DNA of 6,082 nucleotides from an uncultured Methanobrevibacter sp. (GTDB lineage Archaea > Methanobacteriota > Methanobacteria > Methanobacteriales > Methanobacteriaceae), in NCBI GenBank assembly GCA_902795935.1, contig CADBMS010000244.1, positions 1-6,082 on the forward strand, in the 5' to 3' direction. The stretch's first letter is position 1; the number at the start of each line of letters is the position of its first letter. The notes under the pieces were generated by a model. The model worked only from the letters and a program-made list of their open reading frames with translations, was not told the origin of the DNA and did no database searches. The translations under genes were made by a program, and so were the position numbers. Of this stretch, positions 1 to 6,038 are shown piece after piece.

Positions 1-926
1 GGCCTATAGAAAGTGTAGGCTGTTATATACCTGGTGGTCGTGCTGCATATCCATCTACTATTTTGATGACCGTAATACCTGCTAAAATAGCAGGTGTTAA
101 AAAAGTTGTGTGTTGTACTCCTCCTCAAACTAATGGTAAGATAAATGCTGCAATACTTGTAGCGGCAGATATTGCCGGTGCTGATGAAATATACAAAATT
201 GGTGGGGCACAAGCAATAGCTGCCTTAGCTTATGGTACTGAAAGTATTCCAAAGGTTAATAAAATTGTTGGGCCTGGAAATATTTTTGTAACTGGTGCTA
301 AACAACAGGTTTATGGTGATGTTGATGTTGAGTTTCCAGCAGGGCCGTCTGAAGTATTAGTGCTTGCAGATGAGAGTGCAAATCCTGAATTTATTGCATA
401 TGATTTGTTAGCTCAATCTGAACATGATCCTAATGCTCCATGTATATTGATAACTTCTTCCGAGGAATTGGCGCATATTGTTTATGATATTATAGAATCT
501 AATATTGATAATATGCAAAGAAAGGACATAATACGTGAATCTTTAGATAAATATGGTAAAATCGTAATAACTAAAACTGATGATGAAGCAATTGCTCTTA
601 CTAATGAATATGCTGCTGAACATTTAATTATAATGACTAAAAATCCTCGTAAGACTTTAACTAAAATTAATAATGCTGGATCAATATTTTTAGGTCAATT
701 AACTCCTGTTGCTGCAGGAGATTATGGTGCTGGGACTAATCATGTATTGCCTACTGCGGGTGGGGCTAAAATGTATTCTGGCTTGTCTACTGAATCATTT
801 TTAAAAAAACCAACTGTATTGGAGTTAACTAAAGATGGTTTGGATAATTTAAAAGATGTTATCATACCCTTAGCTGAATATGAAGGTTTGTATGCTCATG
901 CAGAATCATTCAAAAAAAGGTTATAA
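1..926 (+). CDS. hisD: Histidinol dehydrogenase, 5'-truncated by the window edge
   Basis: This enzyme catalyses the last two steps of histidine synthesis in the cytoplasm: the zinc-dependent, NAD-linked oxidation of L-histidinol through histidinal to L-histidine. The open frame runs into the left edge (first full codon at base 3), so about 307 codons of a family that is usually near 430 residues are present. A TTG at 63 is internal, because conserved sequence (ESVGCYIPGGRAAYPST) lies before it. Visible signatures are VGPGNIFVTGAK, AGPSEVLVLAD and DLLAQSEHD, with zinc-ligand Gln (414-416) and His (423-425). The catalytic Glu-His pair is in AAEHL (618-623). The zinc-ligand Asp in AGDYGAGTNHVLPT is at 720-722, and the C-terminal His in EGLYAHAES is at 897-899. 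All residues expected from the E. coli enzyme are kept, so it should be active. Threonine codons are almost all ACT, unlike the downstream genes. The next gene is 145 bases away, so it is probably transcribed separately. Confidence 0.96.
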   Translation, partial: PIESVGCYIPGGRAAYPSTILMTVIPAKIAGVKKVVCCTPPQTNGKINAAILVAADIAGADEIYKIGGAQAIAALAYGTESIPKVNKIVGPGNIFVTGAKQQVYGDVDVEFPAGPSEVLVLADESANPEFIAYDLLAQSEHDPNAPCILITSSEELAHIVYDIIESNIDNMQRKDIIRESLDKYGKIVITKTDDEAIALTNEYAAEHLIIMTKNPRKTLTKINNAGSIFLGQLTPVAAGDYGAGTNHVLPTAGGAKMYSGLSTESFLKKPTVLELTKDGLDNLKDVIIPLAEYEGLYAHAESFKKRL

Positions 927-953
927 AAATATTATGGTGTTTTAATAAAAATA

Positions 954-1007
954 TTTAATATCATTGAAATATTAAAAAATTATTAGTATATTAATTATCC
1001 TTTTTTT
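954..1007 (+). terminator. Candidate hisD terminator (hairpin plus T7 tract)
   Basis: Perfect 8-base arms TTTAATAT (954-961) and ATATTAAA (969-976) enclose a 7-base loop, about 30 bases after the hisD stop. A run of seven T follows at 1001-1007. Archaeal termination depends mainly on T-rich tracts, so the T7 run is the stronger part. The all-A/T hairpin could arise by chance in such AT-rich DNA. Confidence 0.4.
985..995 (+). promoter_or_regulatory. Possible TATA box for aspS
   Basis: AGTATATTAAT resembles an archaeal TATA element and would place transcription start near 1015, leaving a leader of roughly 55 bases that includes the SD site. A second candidate, TTTATATG at 1033-1040, would start RNA at about 1060-1065 and so cut into the SD, which makes it less attractive. 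The spacer is so AT-rich that neither choice is secure. Confidence 0.25.
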
Positions 1008-1058
1008 AAATTAAAAAAATAAAATATAGATATTTATATGATATTTTATCTTATATTT

Positions 1059-1065
1059 GAGGTGA
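1059..1065 (+). promoter_or_regulatory. Strong Shine-Dalgarno site setting the TTG start of aspS
   Basis: GAGGTGA is an excellent match to the sequence complementary to the archaeal 16S rRNA 3' end and ends six bases before TTG at 1072. It decides the start, because the next in-frame Met is residue 29, inside the conserved anticodon-binding domain. Confidence 0.8.
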
Positions 1066-1071
1066 ATAAAT

Positions 1072-2391
1072 TTGATAAACTCATTAAAGAACTTAAGAAG
1101 AAGCCATTACTCAAAAGAAATCACTCCTGAATTAAATGGTGAAGAAGTAAGAGTTATGGGGTGGACTCATGAAATTAGAGATTTGGGTGGAATTATATTT
1201 GTATTACTAAGAGATAGGGATGGATTAATACAAGTAACCGCTCCAAGTAAAAAAATTGAATCAGAAATATTTGAAGAATTAAGAAAACTAAAAAAAGAAT
1301 CAGTAATATCAGTAAAAGGTAAAATACAGGAGTCTAATAAAGCACCAAATGGTGTAGAATTATTACCTGTTGAAATAACTATATTAAATGAATCTAAACA
1401 ACCATTACCTTTAGATCCTACAGAAAAAGTTAAAGCAGAAATTGATACTCGTTTAGACTCAAGATTTTTGGATTTAAGAAAACCTGGTGTGAATGGAATA
1501 TTCAAAATAAAAAGTGTAATATTAAACTCTGCACGTAATTTTTTCATTGAAAATGATTTTATAGAAATAAACACTCCAAAATTAGTTGCATCTGCAACAG
1601 AAGGGGGAACAGAATTATTCCCAATAACATACTTCGAAAGAGAAGCATTCTTAGGTCAAAGTCCCCAATTATATAAGCAAATGATGATGTCTGCAGGATT
1701 TGACAAGGTATTTGAAATAGCGCAAATTTTTAGAGCAGAAGAACATGATACGCTAAGACACTTAAATGAAGCAATATCCATAGATATGGAAGCATCATTC
1801 TTGAATCAACATGATGTTATGGAATACTTAGAAAAAATGATTATAAAAATATCTGTCGATGTTAAAGAAAAATGTGGTTCTGAATTAGATGCGCTTGAAC
1901 ATGACCTAAAAATACCAACTGAAACATTTCCAAAGGTAGATTATGCTGATTTAGTTGATATGGTTAATTCTAAAGGAGTAAATATGAGATATGGTGAAGA
2001 TTTATCACGTGCTGCCGAAAAAGCAATGGGTGAATTAATGGATGGTTTCTATTTTATCACTGGTTGGCCACAAGAAATCAAACCATTCTATGTATTACCC
2101 GAAGATGAACATCCTGAAATAAGCCAAGCATTTGATTTAATGTACAAAGATTTAGAGATATCTTCAGGTGCAACAAGGGTGCATCAGTATGATTTACTAG
2201 TAAAACAAATCAAAGATAAAGGATTAAATCCAGAGTCATTTGAAACATATCTTGCAGCATTTGAATATGGTATGCCTCCACATGCAGGTTGGGGTGTTGG
2301 AGCAGACAGATTAACTATGGTGTTAACTGGAGTACAAAACATACGTGAAACTGTTCTATTCCCAAGAGATCGTCGAAGGTTGACTCCTTAA
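1072..2391 (+). CDS. aspS: Aspartyl-tRNA synthetase, archaeal type, probably non-discriminating
   Basis: This class IIb synthetase charges tRNA-Asp with aspartate using ATP. Residues about 24-110 form the N-terminal OB-fold that reads the anticodon (VMGWTHEIRDLGG; RDRDG). The catalytic domain follows, with motif 1 around Pro169 in INTPK, the TEGGTELFP and QSPQLYKQ segments, motif 2 FRAEEH (220-225) with Arg221 and Glu223, and motif 3 GVGADRL (408-414) with Arg413. The C-terminus LFPRDRRRLTP is typical of archaeal/eukaryotic AspRS. The length of 439 fits the archaeal form, and the large bacterial GAD insertion is absent. Translation starts at TTG behind a strong SD. His33 and Pro92 occupy positions where discriminating Thermococcus AspRS has Trp26 and Lys85. 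By established work on this family that points to an enzyme that also makes Asp-tRNA(Asn), to be amidated by GatCAB. The identity is secure; the specificity is inferred. Confidence 0.97.
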   Translation: MINSLKNLRRSHYSKEITPELNGEEVRVMGWTHEIRDLGGIIFVLLRDRDGLIQVTAPSKKIESEIFEELRKLKKESVISVKGKIQESNKAPNGVELLPVEITILNESKQPLPLDPTEKVKAEIDTRLDSRFLDLRKPGVNGIFKIKSVILNSARNFFIENDFIEINTPKLVASATEGGTELFPITYFEREAFLGQSPQLYKQMMMSAGFDKVFEIAQIFRAEEHDTLRHLNEAISIDMEASFLNQHDVMEYLEKMIIKISVDVKEKCGSELDALEHDLKIPTETFPKVDYADLVDMVNSKGVNMRYGEDLSRAAEKAMGELMDGFYFITGWPQEIKPFYVLPEDEHPEISQAFDLMYKDLEISSGATRVHQYDLLVKQIKDKGLNPESFETYLAAFEYGMPPHAGWGVGADRLTMVLTGVQNIRETVLFPRDRRRLTP

Positions 2392-2422
2392 AATAAATTC
2401 ATTTATTTTAACTTTTGTTTTT
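2388..2422 (+). terminator. aspS terminator: hairpin over the stop codon plus T tract
   Basis: Perfect 11-base arms TTAAAATAAAT (2388-2398) and ATTTATTTTAA (2401-2411) flank the two bases TC. The left arm contains the TAA stop (2389-2391). TTTTGTTTTT follows at 2413-2422, and more T-rich sequence runs to about 2460. Arm length and T tract together support a 3' end signal. The tight loop means the real RNA hairpin would open the inner pair or two. Confidence 0.55.
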
Positions 2423-2511
2423 AAATCAATATTTATTATGATTGTATTTATTTTATTTTTGTGAAACATAGCTTTTTTCATATGAATCCAGTTTTTTTGT
2501 TTTATGATAAA

Positions 2512-2614
2512 GTGTCTGCCAAAAATGAATTTGTGTATAAAAATTTTTCTTTATTTCAAAATTAAAGCACAATTAACATTTTTCAAAAATTAATTTTTGA
2601 ATTTTGGTGGACAC
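2512..2614. repeat. MITE-like segment with imperfect terminal inverted repeats
   Basis: GTGTCTGCCAAAA at 2512-2524 faces TTTTGGTGGACAC at 2602-2614. Read as reverse complement, 11 of 13 positions match, and both ends are locally GC-rich in an otherwise A/T spacer. GATAA lies just outside on each side (2506-2510 and 2617-2621), one and two bases from the ends, and could be a target duplication. The 103-bp interior is non-coding and contains a 20-base palindrome. This fits a miniature inverted-repeat element or a decayed insertion sequence end pair. It could also be a regulatory hairpin. No transposase is present and the IS family is not recognised. Confidence 0.4.
2582..2601. repeat. Perfect 20-base palindrome
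   Basis: The sequence reads TTCAAAAATT followed by its own reverse complement, centred between 2591 and 2592 with no spacer. It sits inside the MITE-like segment, next to its right end. It may be a protein-binding dyad or part of the element's secondary structure. Being almost all A/T, it is less surprising than its length suggests. Confidence 0.6.
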
Positions 2615-2630
2615 CCGATAATAGATTCCT

Positions 2631-2646
2631 AAAAAAATTATATTAA
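2631..2646 (+). promoter_or_regulatory. BRE/TATA-like promoter of the flavoprotein gene
   Basis: An A-run (2631-2637), suitable as a BRE, precedes TTATATTA (2638-2645). The box ends 25 bases before the ATG at 2671, which is the usual archaeal distance from TATA to transcription start. There is no SD-like sequence between 2646 and 2670. Together these favour a leaderless or nearly leaderless mRNA. Confidence 0.5.
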
Positions 2647-2670
2647 CTACATTTAAGTATTAAAATAATA

Positions 2671-3927
2671 ATGAAAAATTATGACATTGCAATTATAGGT
2701 GGTGGCCCCGCAGGGATGATGGCTGCAATAACTAGTATGCAAACAAAGAATTCATTAAAAACAATAATACTTGAAAAAAATGATGATTTTGGTAAAAAAT
2801 TGCTATTAACTGGTGGTGGCCGTTGTAACATAACAAATTCTACCCCAATATCTAATCAATTAGAATATTATAATGAAAAAAACTTCCTAAAACATTCATT
2901 ATACAGTTTAAATAATGAAGATTTAATTTGTTTTTTTAAGGATAATGGTCTAAAGTTTAATGAAGAAGAAAGTGGTCGAATATTTCCAACAACTAACAAA
3001 GCAGAATCTATACTAAACACACTAAAACAAATGATACATGATTTGAATATTGAAACATCGCTAAATACACATGTTACAAAAATAGAAAATCAAGAAAACA
3101 ATTTCATAATAAAAACAAATAAAAAAACTATAACTGCAAACAAAATAATAATAACAACAGGTGGTATAACCTATCCACAAACAGGATCAAATGGTGAAGG
3201 TTACTACTTAGCAAAAAATTTACAGCATACAATTACACAAATAAAACCTGGTTTAACATCTTTAATAATTGAAAATAAATCACTAAAAAATTTAGCAGGA
3301 ATAACGTTCCAAGATATAGTGGTGTCTTTTAAAAATAAAAAAAAGAAGATCCAAATAAGAGATGATGTTTTAATAAAGCATAATGGGCTGTCAGGACCTG
3401 CAATATTAAATTTAAGCAATAAAATAATGCAATTACAAGACTATGATTTATTAACAAATAAAACACAATTTCAAGAAACAAACATTTCATTGGATTTCAT
3501 ACCTAATTTATCACAAGAAGAATTGAATAATAAGATAATAAAAGATTCTTCAGTATATGGAACAACAATGATAAAAAATTATTTGAAATATTATCTTGTA
3601 AATAATTTTATAACATTTTTTTTAAATGAAATTAATGTTAGTTCAACTAAAACAATTAGTAACTTAACTAAAAAAGATAAAAATAAAATAATCCAAAACT
3701 TAAAACAATTTCAATTAACTGTATCAAATATAGATGTTAAATCTGCAAAAATAACTATTGGTGGAATAAATTCAAATGAAATTAATTCAAAAACATTAGA
3801 ATCTAAAACAACTCCTAAACTTTATTTTGCAGGCGAAATATTAGAATATGCGGGTCCAACTGGAGGTTACAATTTACAAGTAGCATTTTCTACTGGGTAT
3901 ATTGCAGGAAAATCTGCATCAAACTAA
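2671..3927 (+). CDS. HI0933/YhiN-family FAD-dependent flavoprotein (BaiN-like)
   Basis: This is a predicted cytoplasmic NAD(P)/FAD-dependent oxidoreductase of 418 residues, the usual size for the family. The N-terminal Rossmann fold binds FAD through DIAIIGGGPAG (residues 5-15), with acidic Glu35 ending the second strand. Family hallmarks follow: TGGGRCNITN (47-56), SGRIFPTTNKAES (101-113), TTGGITYPQTGSNGEGY (162-178), KHNGLSGPAILNLS (236-249), and the C-terminal GEILEYAGPTGGYN (388-401) with VAFSTGYIAG, which closes the FAD site. A lysine/asparagine-rich middle domain spans about 190-345. No signal peptide or membrane segment is seen. Most members have no established substrate; the bile-acid name BaiN should not be transferred. 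The gene is flanked by its own promoter and a possible terminator, so it looks monocistronic. It is even richer in A (AAA, ATA, ACA codons) than its neighbours. It starts at ATG without an SD. Confidence 0.88.
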   Translation: MKNYDIAIIGGGPAGMMAAITSMQTKNSLKTIILEKNDDFGKKLLLTGGGRCNITNSTPISNQLEYYNEKNFLKHSLYSLNNEDLICFFKDNGLKFNEEESGRIFPTTNKAESILNTLKQMIHDLNIETSLNTHVTKIENQENNFIIKTNKKTITANKIIITTGGITYPQTGSNGEGYYLAKNLQHTITQIKPGLTSLIIENKSLKNLAGITFQDIVVSFKNKKKKIQIRDDVLIKHNGLSGPAILNLSNKIMQLQDYDLLTNKTQFQETNISLDFIPNLSQEELNNKIIKDSSVYGTTMIKNYLKYYLVNNFITFFLNEINVSSTKTISNLTKKDKNKIIQNLKQFQLTVSNIDVKSAKITIGGINSNEINSKTLESKTTPKLYFAGEILEYAGPTGGYNLQVAFSTGYIAGKSASN

Positions 3928-3936
3928 AAAAATAAT

Positions 3937-3953
3937 AGTTTATATTCTAAACT
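3937..3953 (+). terminator. Weak hairpin after the flavoprotein gene
   Basis: AGTTTA (3937-3942) and TAAACT (3948-3953) form a 6-base stem with a 5-base loop, nine bases after the stop region. The tail is only moderately T-rich (TATTCTT), so this is a tentative 3' end signal. Confidence 0.25.
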
Positions 3954-4013
3954 TATTCTTACATAATAAACTAGACAATCAGTATTTAATAGTTTAAAAT
4001 CTAATAATATCAA

Positions 4014-4023
4014 CTATATAATT
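4014..4023 (+). promoter_or_regulatory. TATA-like box for the cbiC-hemL unit
   Basis: CTATATAATT lies 16 bases before the ATG at 4040 and 22 before the ATG at 4046. Standard archaeal spacing would place the transcription start at about 4040-4046, right at the candidate start codons. This suggests a leaderless or very short-leader transcript. Confidence 0.45.
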
Positions 4024-4039
4024 AATTTAAGTGATAACT

Positions 4040-4672
4040 ATGTTCATGGGTGCATCCACAAAGCAAGGTTATGAAATTGCTAAAAAAAGTAGGCAAATCG
4101 TTAAATCATTAATAGATGAAAAAACAATAAATTTAACTGATGATGAAAAATCAATTGTAGAAAGAATAGTACATTCAACAGCAGACCCTGAATATGCAGA
4201 ATTAGTTAATATGAGCTCTAATTTTGTTGAAATGAGTTTAAAATCATTAAAAAATAATGAAGATATAATTACTGATATAACAATGGTAAAATCAGGAATA
4301 ACAACATATGGTGGTTCGGTTAATTGTTATATAAATGAAAATGAAGTAAAAAAAATAGCACAAAAATATGAAATCACTCGGGCTGCAGCAGGGATACAGT
4401 ATGCAGCAAATAATGGATTTGAAGGAATAATTGTTATAGGAAATGCACCCACAGCATTATACAAGACAATAGAACTTATAAAAAAAGATGAAATTAATGT
4501 TAAATCAATAATAGGTGTTCCTGTAGGGTTTGTAGGTGCTGCAGATTCTAAAAATGCATTAACAAATATAAATATTCCTAATATAACAACTAAAGGTCCT
4601 AAAGGAGGAACACCTGTTGCAGTAGCAACAATAAACTCATTAATCAGAATAAGTAAAATTGGTCAGGAGTAA
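4040..4672 (+). CDS. cbiC: Cobalt-precorrin-8 methylmutase (precorrin isomerase)
   Basis: CbiC/CobH moves the C-11 methyl group of (cobalt-)precorrin-8 to C-12, giving (cobalt-)cobyrinate in the corrin part of B12 synthesis. It is a cytoplasmic enzyme. With start at 4040 it has 210 residues, the normal family length. The catalytic His is His45 in ERIVHSTADPEY, matching His43 of CobH. Other family blocks are TRAAAGIQYA (113-122), IVIGNAPTAL (131-140), GVPVGFVGAADSK (159-171) and KGPKGGTPVAVA (185-196). The frame also opens at GTG 4031, but that GTG lies inside a possible SD (AGTGAT, 4030-4035) and right behind the TATA box, so ATG 4040 or 4046 is preferred. hemL follows 36 bases later and is probably co-transcribed. 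In a methanogen the corrinoid product serves methyltransferases such as MtrA. Confidence 0.94.
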   Translation: MFMGASTKQGYEIAKKSRQIVKSLIDEKTINLTDDEKSIVERIVHSTADPEYAELVNMSSNFVEMSLKSLKNNEDIITDITMVKSGITTYGGSVNCYINENEVKKIAQKYEITRAAAGIQYAANNGFEGIIVIGNAPTALYKTIELIKKDEINVKSIIGVPVGFVGAADSKNALTNINIPNITTKGPKGGTPVAVATINSLIRISKIGQE

Positions 4673-4693
4673 TATAAATTAAATTAATGAATT

Positions 4694-4698
4694 AAGGA
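4694..4698 (+). promoter_or_regulatory. Shine-Dalgarno site of hemL
   Basis: AAGGA lies ten bases before the ATG at 4709, a moderate SD. Its presence, with the short gap and no clear TATA box between the genes, fits translation of hemL as the second gene of a cbiC-hemL message. Confidence 0.5.
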
Positions 4699-4708
4699 AT
4701 GTTGGAAT

Positions 4709-5965
4709 ATGAAATCTGAAGGATTATTTAATGAATCAAAAAAATACTTTCCAGGTGGAGTGAACTCTCCTGTAAGGGCATTCAAACCATACCCTTTTTT
4801 TGTTGAAAAAGCTAAAGGGCAATATATATGGGATGTGGATGGACAAAAATACATAGATTACTGTTTAGCATATGGTCCAATGGTAATGGGTCATGCAAAT
4901 GAAGAAATAATAGATAATGTTTATACTCAACTAGAAAAAGGAACAGGTTATGGTGCACCAACAGAAAATGAGCTAAAATTAGCCAAAAAGATAGTAGAAT
5001 ATGTTCCCTGTGCGGATATGGTGCGTTTTGTCAATTCAGGAACTGAGGCAACAATGAGTGCAATAAGATTAGCAAGAGGAATAACAGGTAAAAATAAAAT
5101 AATAAAATTTGAAGGTTCATACCATGGAGCACATGACTATGTTTTAGTTAAATCAGGATCGGGAGCTGCATGTTTGCCTGACTCTGAAGGGGTGCCTAAA
5201 GACACCACTAAAAATACATTATCTTGCCCATATAATGATGTGGATGCATTAACAAAATTAATAGGTTCTGAAGAAGATATAGCAGCAATAATTGTTGAAC
5301 CGGTAATGGGGAATATTGGATGCATACTTCCTCAAGATGGATATCTTAAATTTTTAAGAGAAATAAGCTATGAAAATGATATAATATTGATATTTGATGA
5401 AGTTATAACAGGATTTAGATTGGCACAAGGTGGAGCTCAAGAATATTTTGATGTAACACCTGATTTAGTAACATTAGGTAAAATTGTTGGTGGTGGATTC
5501 CCAATGGGGGTGCTTGCAGGTAAAAAAGAATTCATGAAACAAATAGCTCCACAAGGAAATGTGTATCAGGCAGGAACTTTTAATGGAAACCCAATATCAG
5601 TCATTGCAGGTTTAACAACATTAAATTTATTAAAGTATAGTTTTTATAATACTTTAAATGGTAAAGGTCAATATATGCGTGCAGGTCTAGAACAAATTGT
5701 TGAAGACTTAAAATTAGATATACAAGTTGTAGGTTTAGCATCTATGTTTCAATTATATTTCACAGAAAATGAAGTTAAAAATTATATTGATGCTAAAAAA
5801 TCTGATGTTGATAAATTTGATATGTATTTCCATAACTTATTAACTAATGGTGTTTTTATGCCACCATCACAATTTGAGTCTTGTTTTATATCACAAGCAC
5901 ATACTTATGATGATTTGGATAGAACACTTGATGTTATAGAAAATATTTTAAATGAAATATTTTAA
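4709..5965 (+). CDS. hemL: Glutamate-1-semialdehyde 2,1-aminomutase
   Basis: HemL is a PLP-dependent class III aminotransferase-fold enzyme that converts glutamate-1-semialdehyde to 5-aminolevulinate, ending the C5 route that feeds all tetrapyrroles (siroheme, corrins, F430, heme). The N-terminal signature FPGGVNSPVRAFK is at residues 14-26. The phosphate-binding loop NSGTEATMSAIRLARG is at 109-124, and FEGSYHGAHD is at 134-143. Asp230 in IFDEVITGFR pairs with the PLP ring nitrogen, and Lys258 in TLGKIVGGGFPMG is the Schiff-base lysine. AGTFNGNP and the C-terminal GVFMPPSQFESCFIS complete the family pattern. Its 418 residues are close to the usual 420-430. The lysine, aspartate and C-terminal pattern favour HemL over other class III aminotransferases. 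It lies 36 bases after cbiC, so one transcript may supply both the first committed precursor and a late corrin step. hemA, hemB and hemC are not in the window. Confidence 0.96.
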   Translation: MKSEGLFNESKKYFPGGVNSPVRAFKPYPFFVEKAKGQYIWDVDGQKYIDYCLAYGPMVMGHANEEIIDNVYTQLEKGTGYGAPTENELKLAKKIVEYVPCADMVRFVNSGTEATMSAIRLARGITGKNKIIKFEGSYHGAHDYVLVKSGSGAACLPDSEGVPKDTTKNTLSCPYNDVDALTKLIGSEEDIAAIIVEPVMGNIGCILPQDGYLKFLREISYENDIILIFDEVITGFRLAQGGAQEYFDVTPDLVTLGKIVGGGFPMGVLAGKKEFMKQIAPQGNVYQAGTFNGNPISVIAGLTTLNLLKYSFYNTLNGKGQYMRAGLEQIVEDLKLDIQVVGLASMFQLYFTENEVKNYIDAKKSDVDKFDMYFHNLLTNGVFMPPSQFESCFISQAHTYDDLDRTLDVIENILNEIF

Positions 5966-5986
5966 AAATTATTTTTATACTTTTTG

Positions 5987-6038
5987 AATTTGGGGCGCAA
6001 AATTTTTTTAATTAATTTCTATTTTTAGAAAAATTTTT
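5987..6038 (+). terminator. T-rich terminator region of hemL
   Basis: Two signals lie in tandem. A weak AATTT/AAATT stem (5987-5991 and 6000-6004) around GGGGCGCA is followed by T7 (6003-6009). A TTTCTA/TAGAAA hairpin with a TTTT loop (6016-6031) is followed by T5 (6034-6038). T-rich sequence on the plus strand continues to the window end, as expected for archaeal termination. I see no gene in 5966-6082. Confidence 0.5.

Noticed and set aside
63..65. TTG as a hisD start codon
   Set aside because: Conserved HisD residues are encoded in the same frame before it, so the gene simply enters from outside the window.
927..1071. Riboswitch or T-box-like leader before aspS
   Set aside because: The spacer is nearly pure A/T with only simple hairpins. 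No conserved riboswitch core is seen, and T-boxes are not expected in archaea.
1167..1574. 135-codon open frame on the minus strand
   Set aside because: It lies wholly inside aspS in antisense, has no recognisable motif, and arises because A-rich sense codons leave few minus-strand stops.
2350..2477. Minus-strand reading of about 40 codons starting with ATG near 2475
   Set aside because: It overlaps the aspS 3' end, has no convincing SD or promoter, and its lysine/isoleucine/asparagine composition is what random A/T-rich DNA gives.
3204..3419. 71-codon open frame on the minus strand
   Set aside because: It is antisense to conserved parts of the flavoprotein gene and shows no family signature; its hydrophobic look comes from the complement of Lys/Asn codons.
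5137..5325. 62-codon open frame on the minus strand
   Set aside because: It is antisense to well-conserved hemL sequence and has no independent support.
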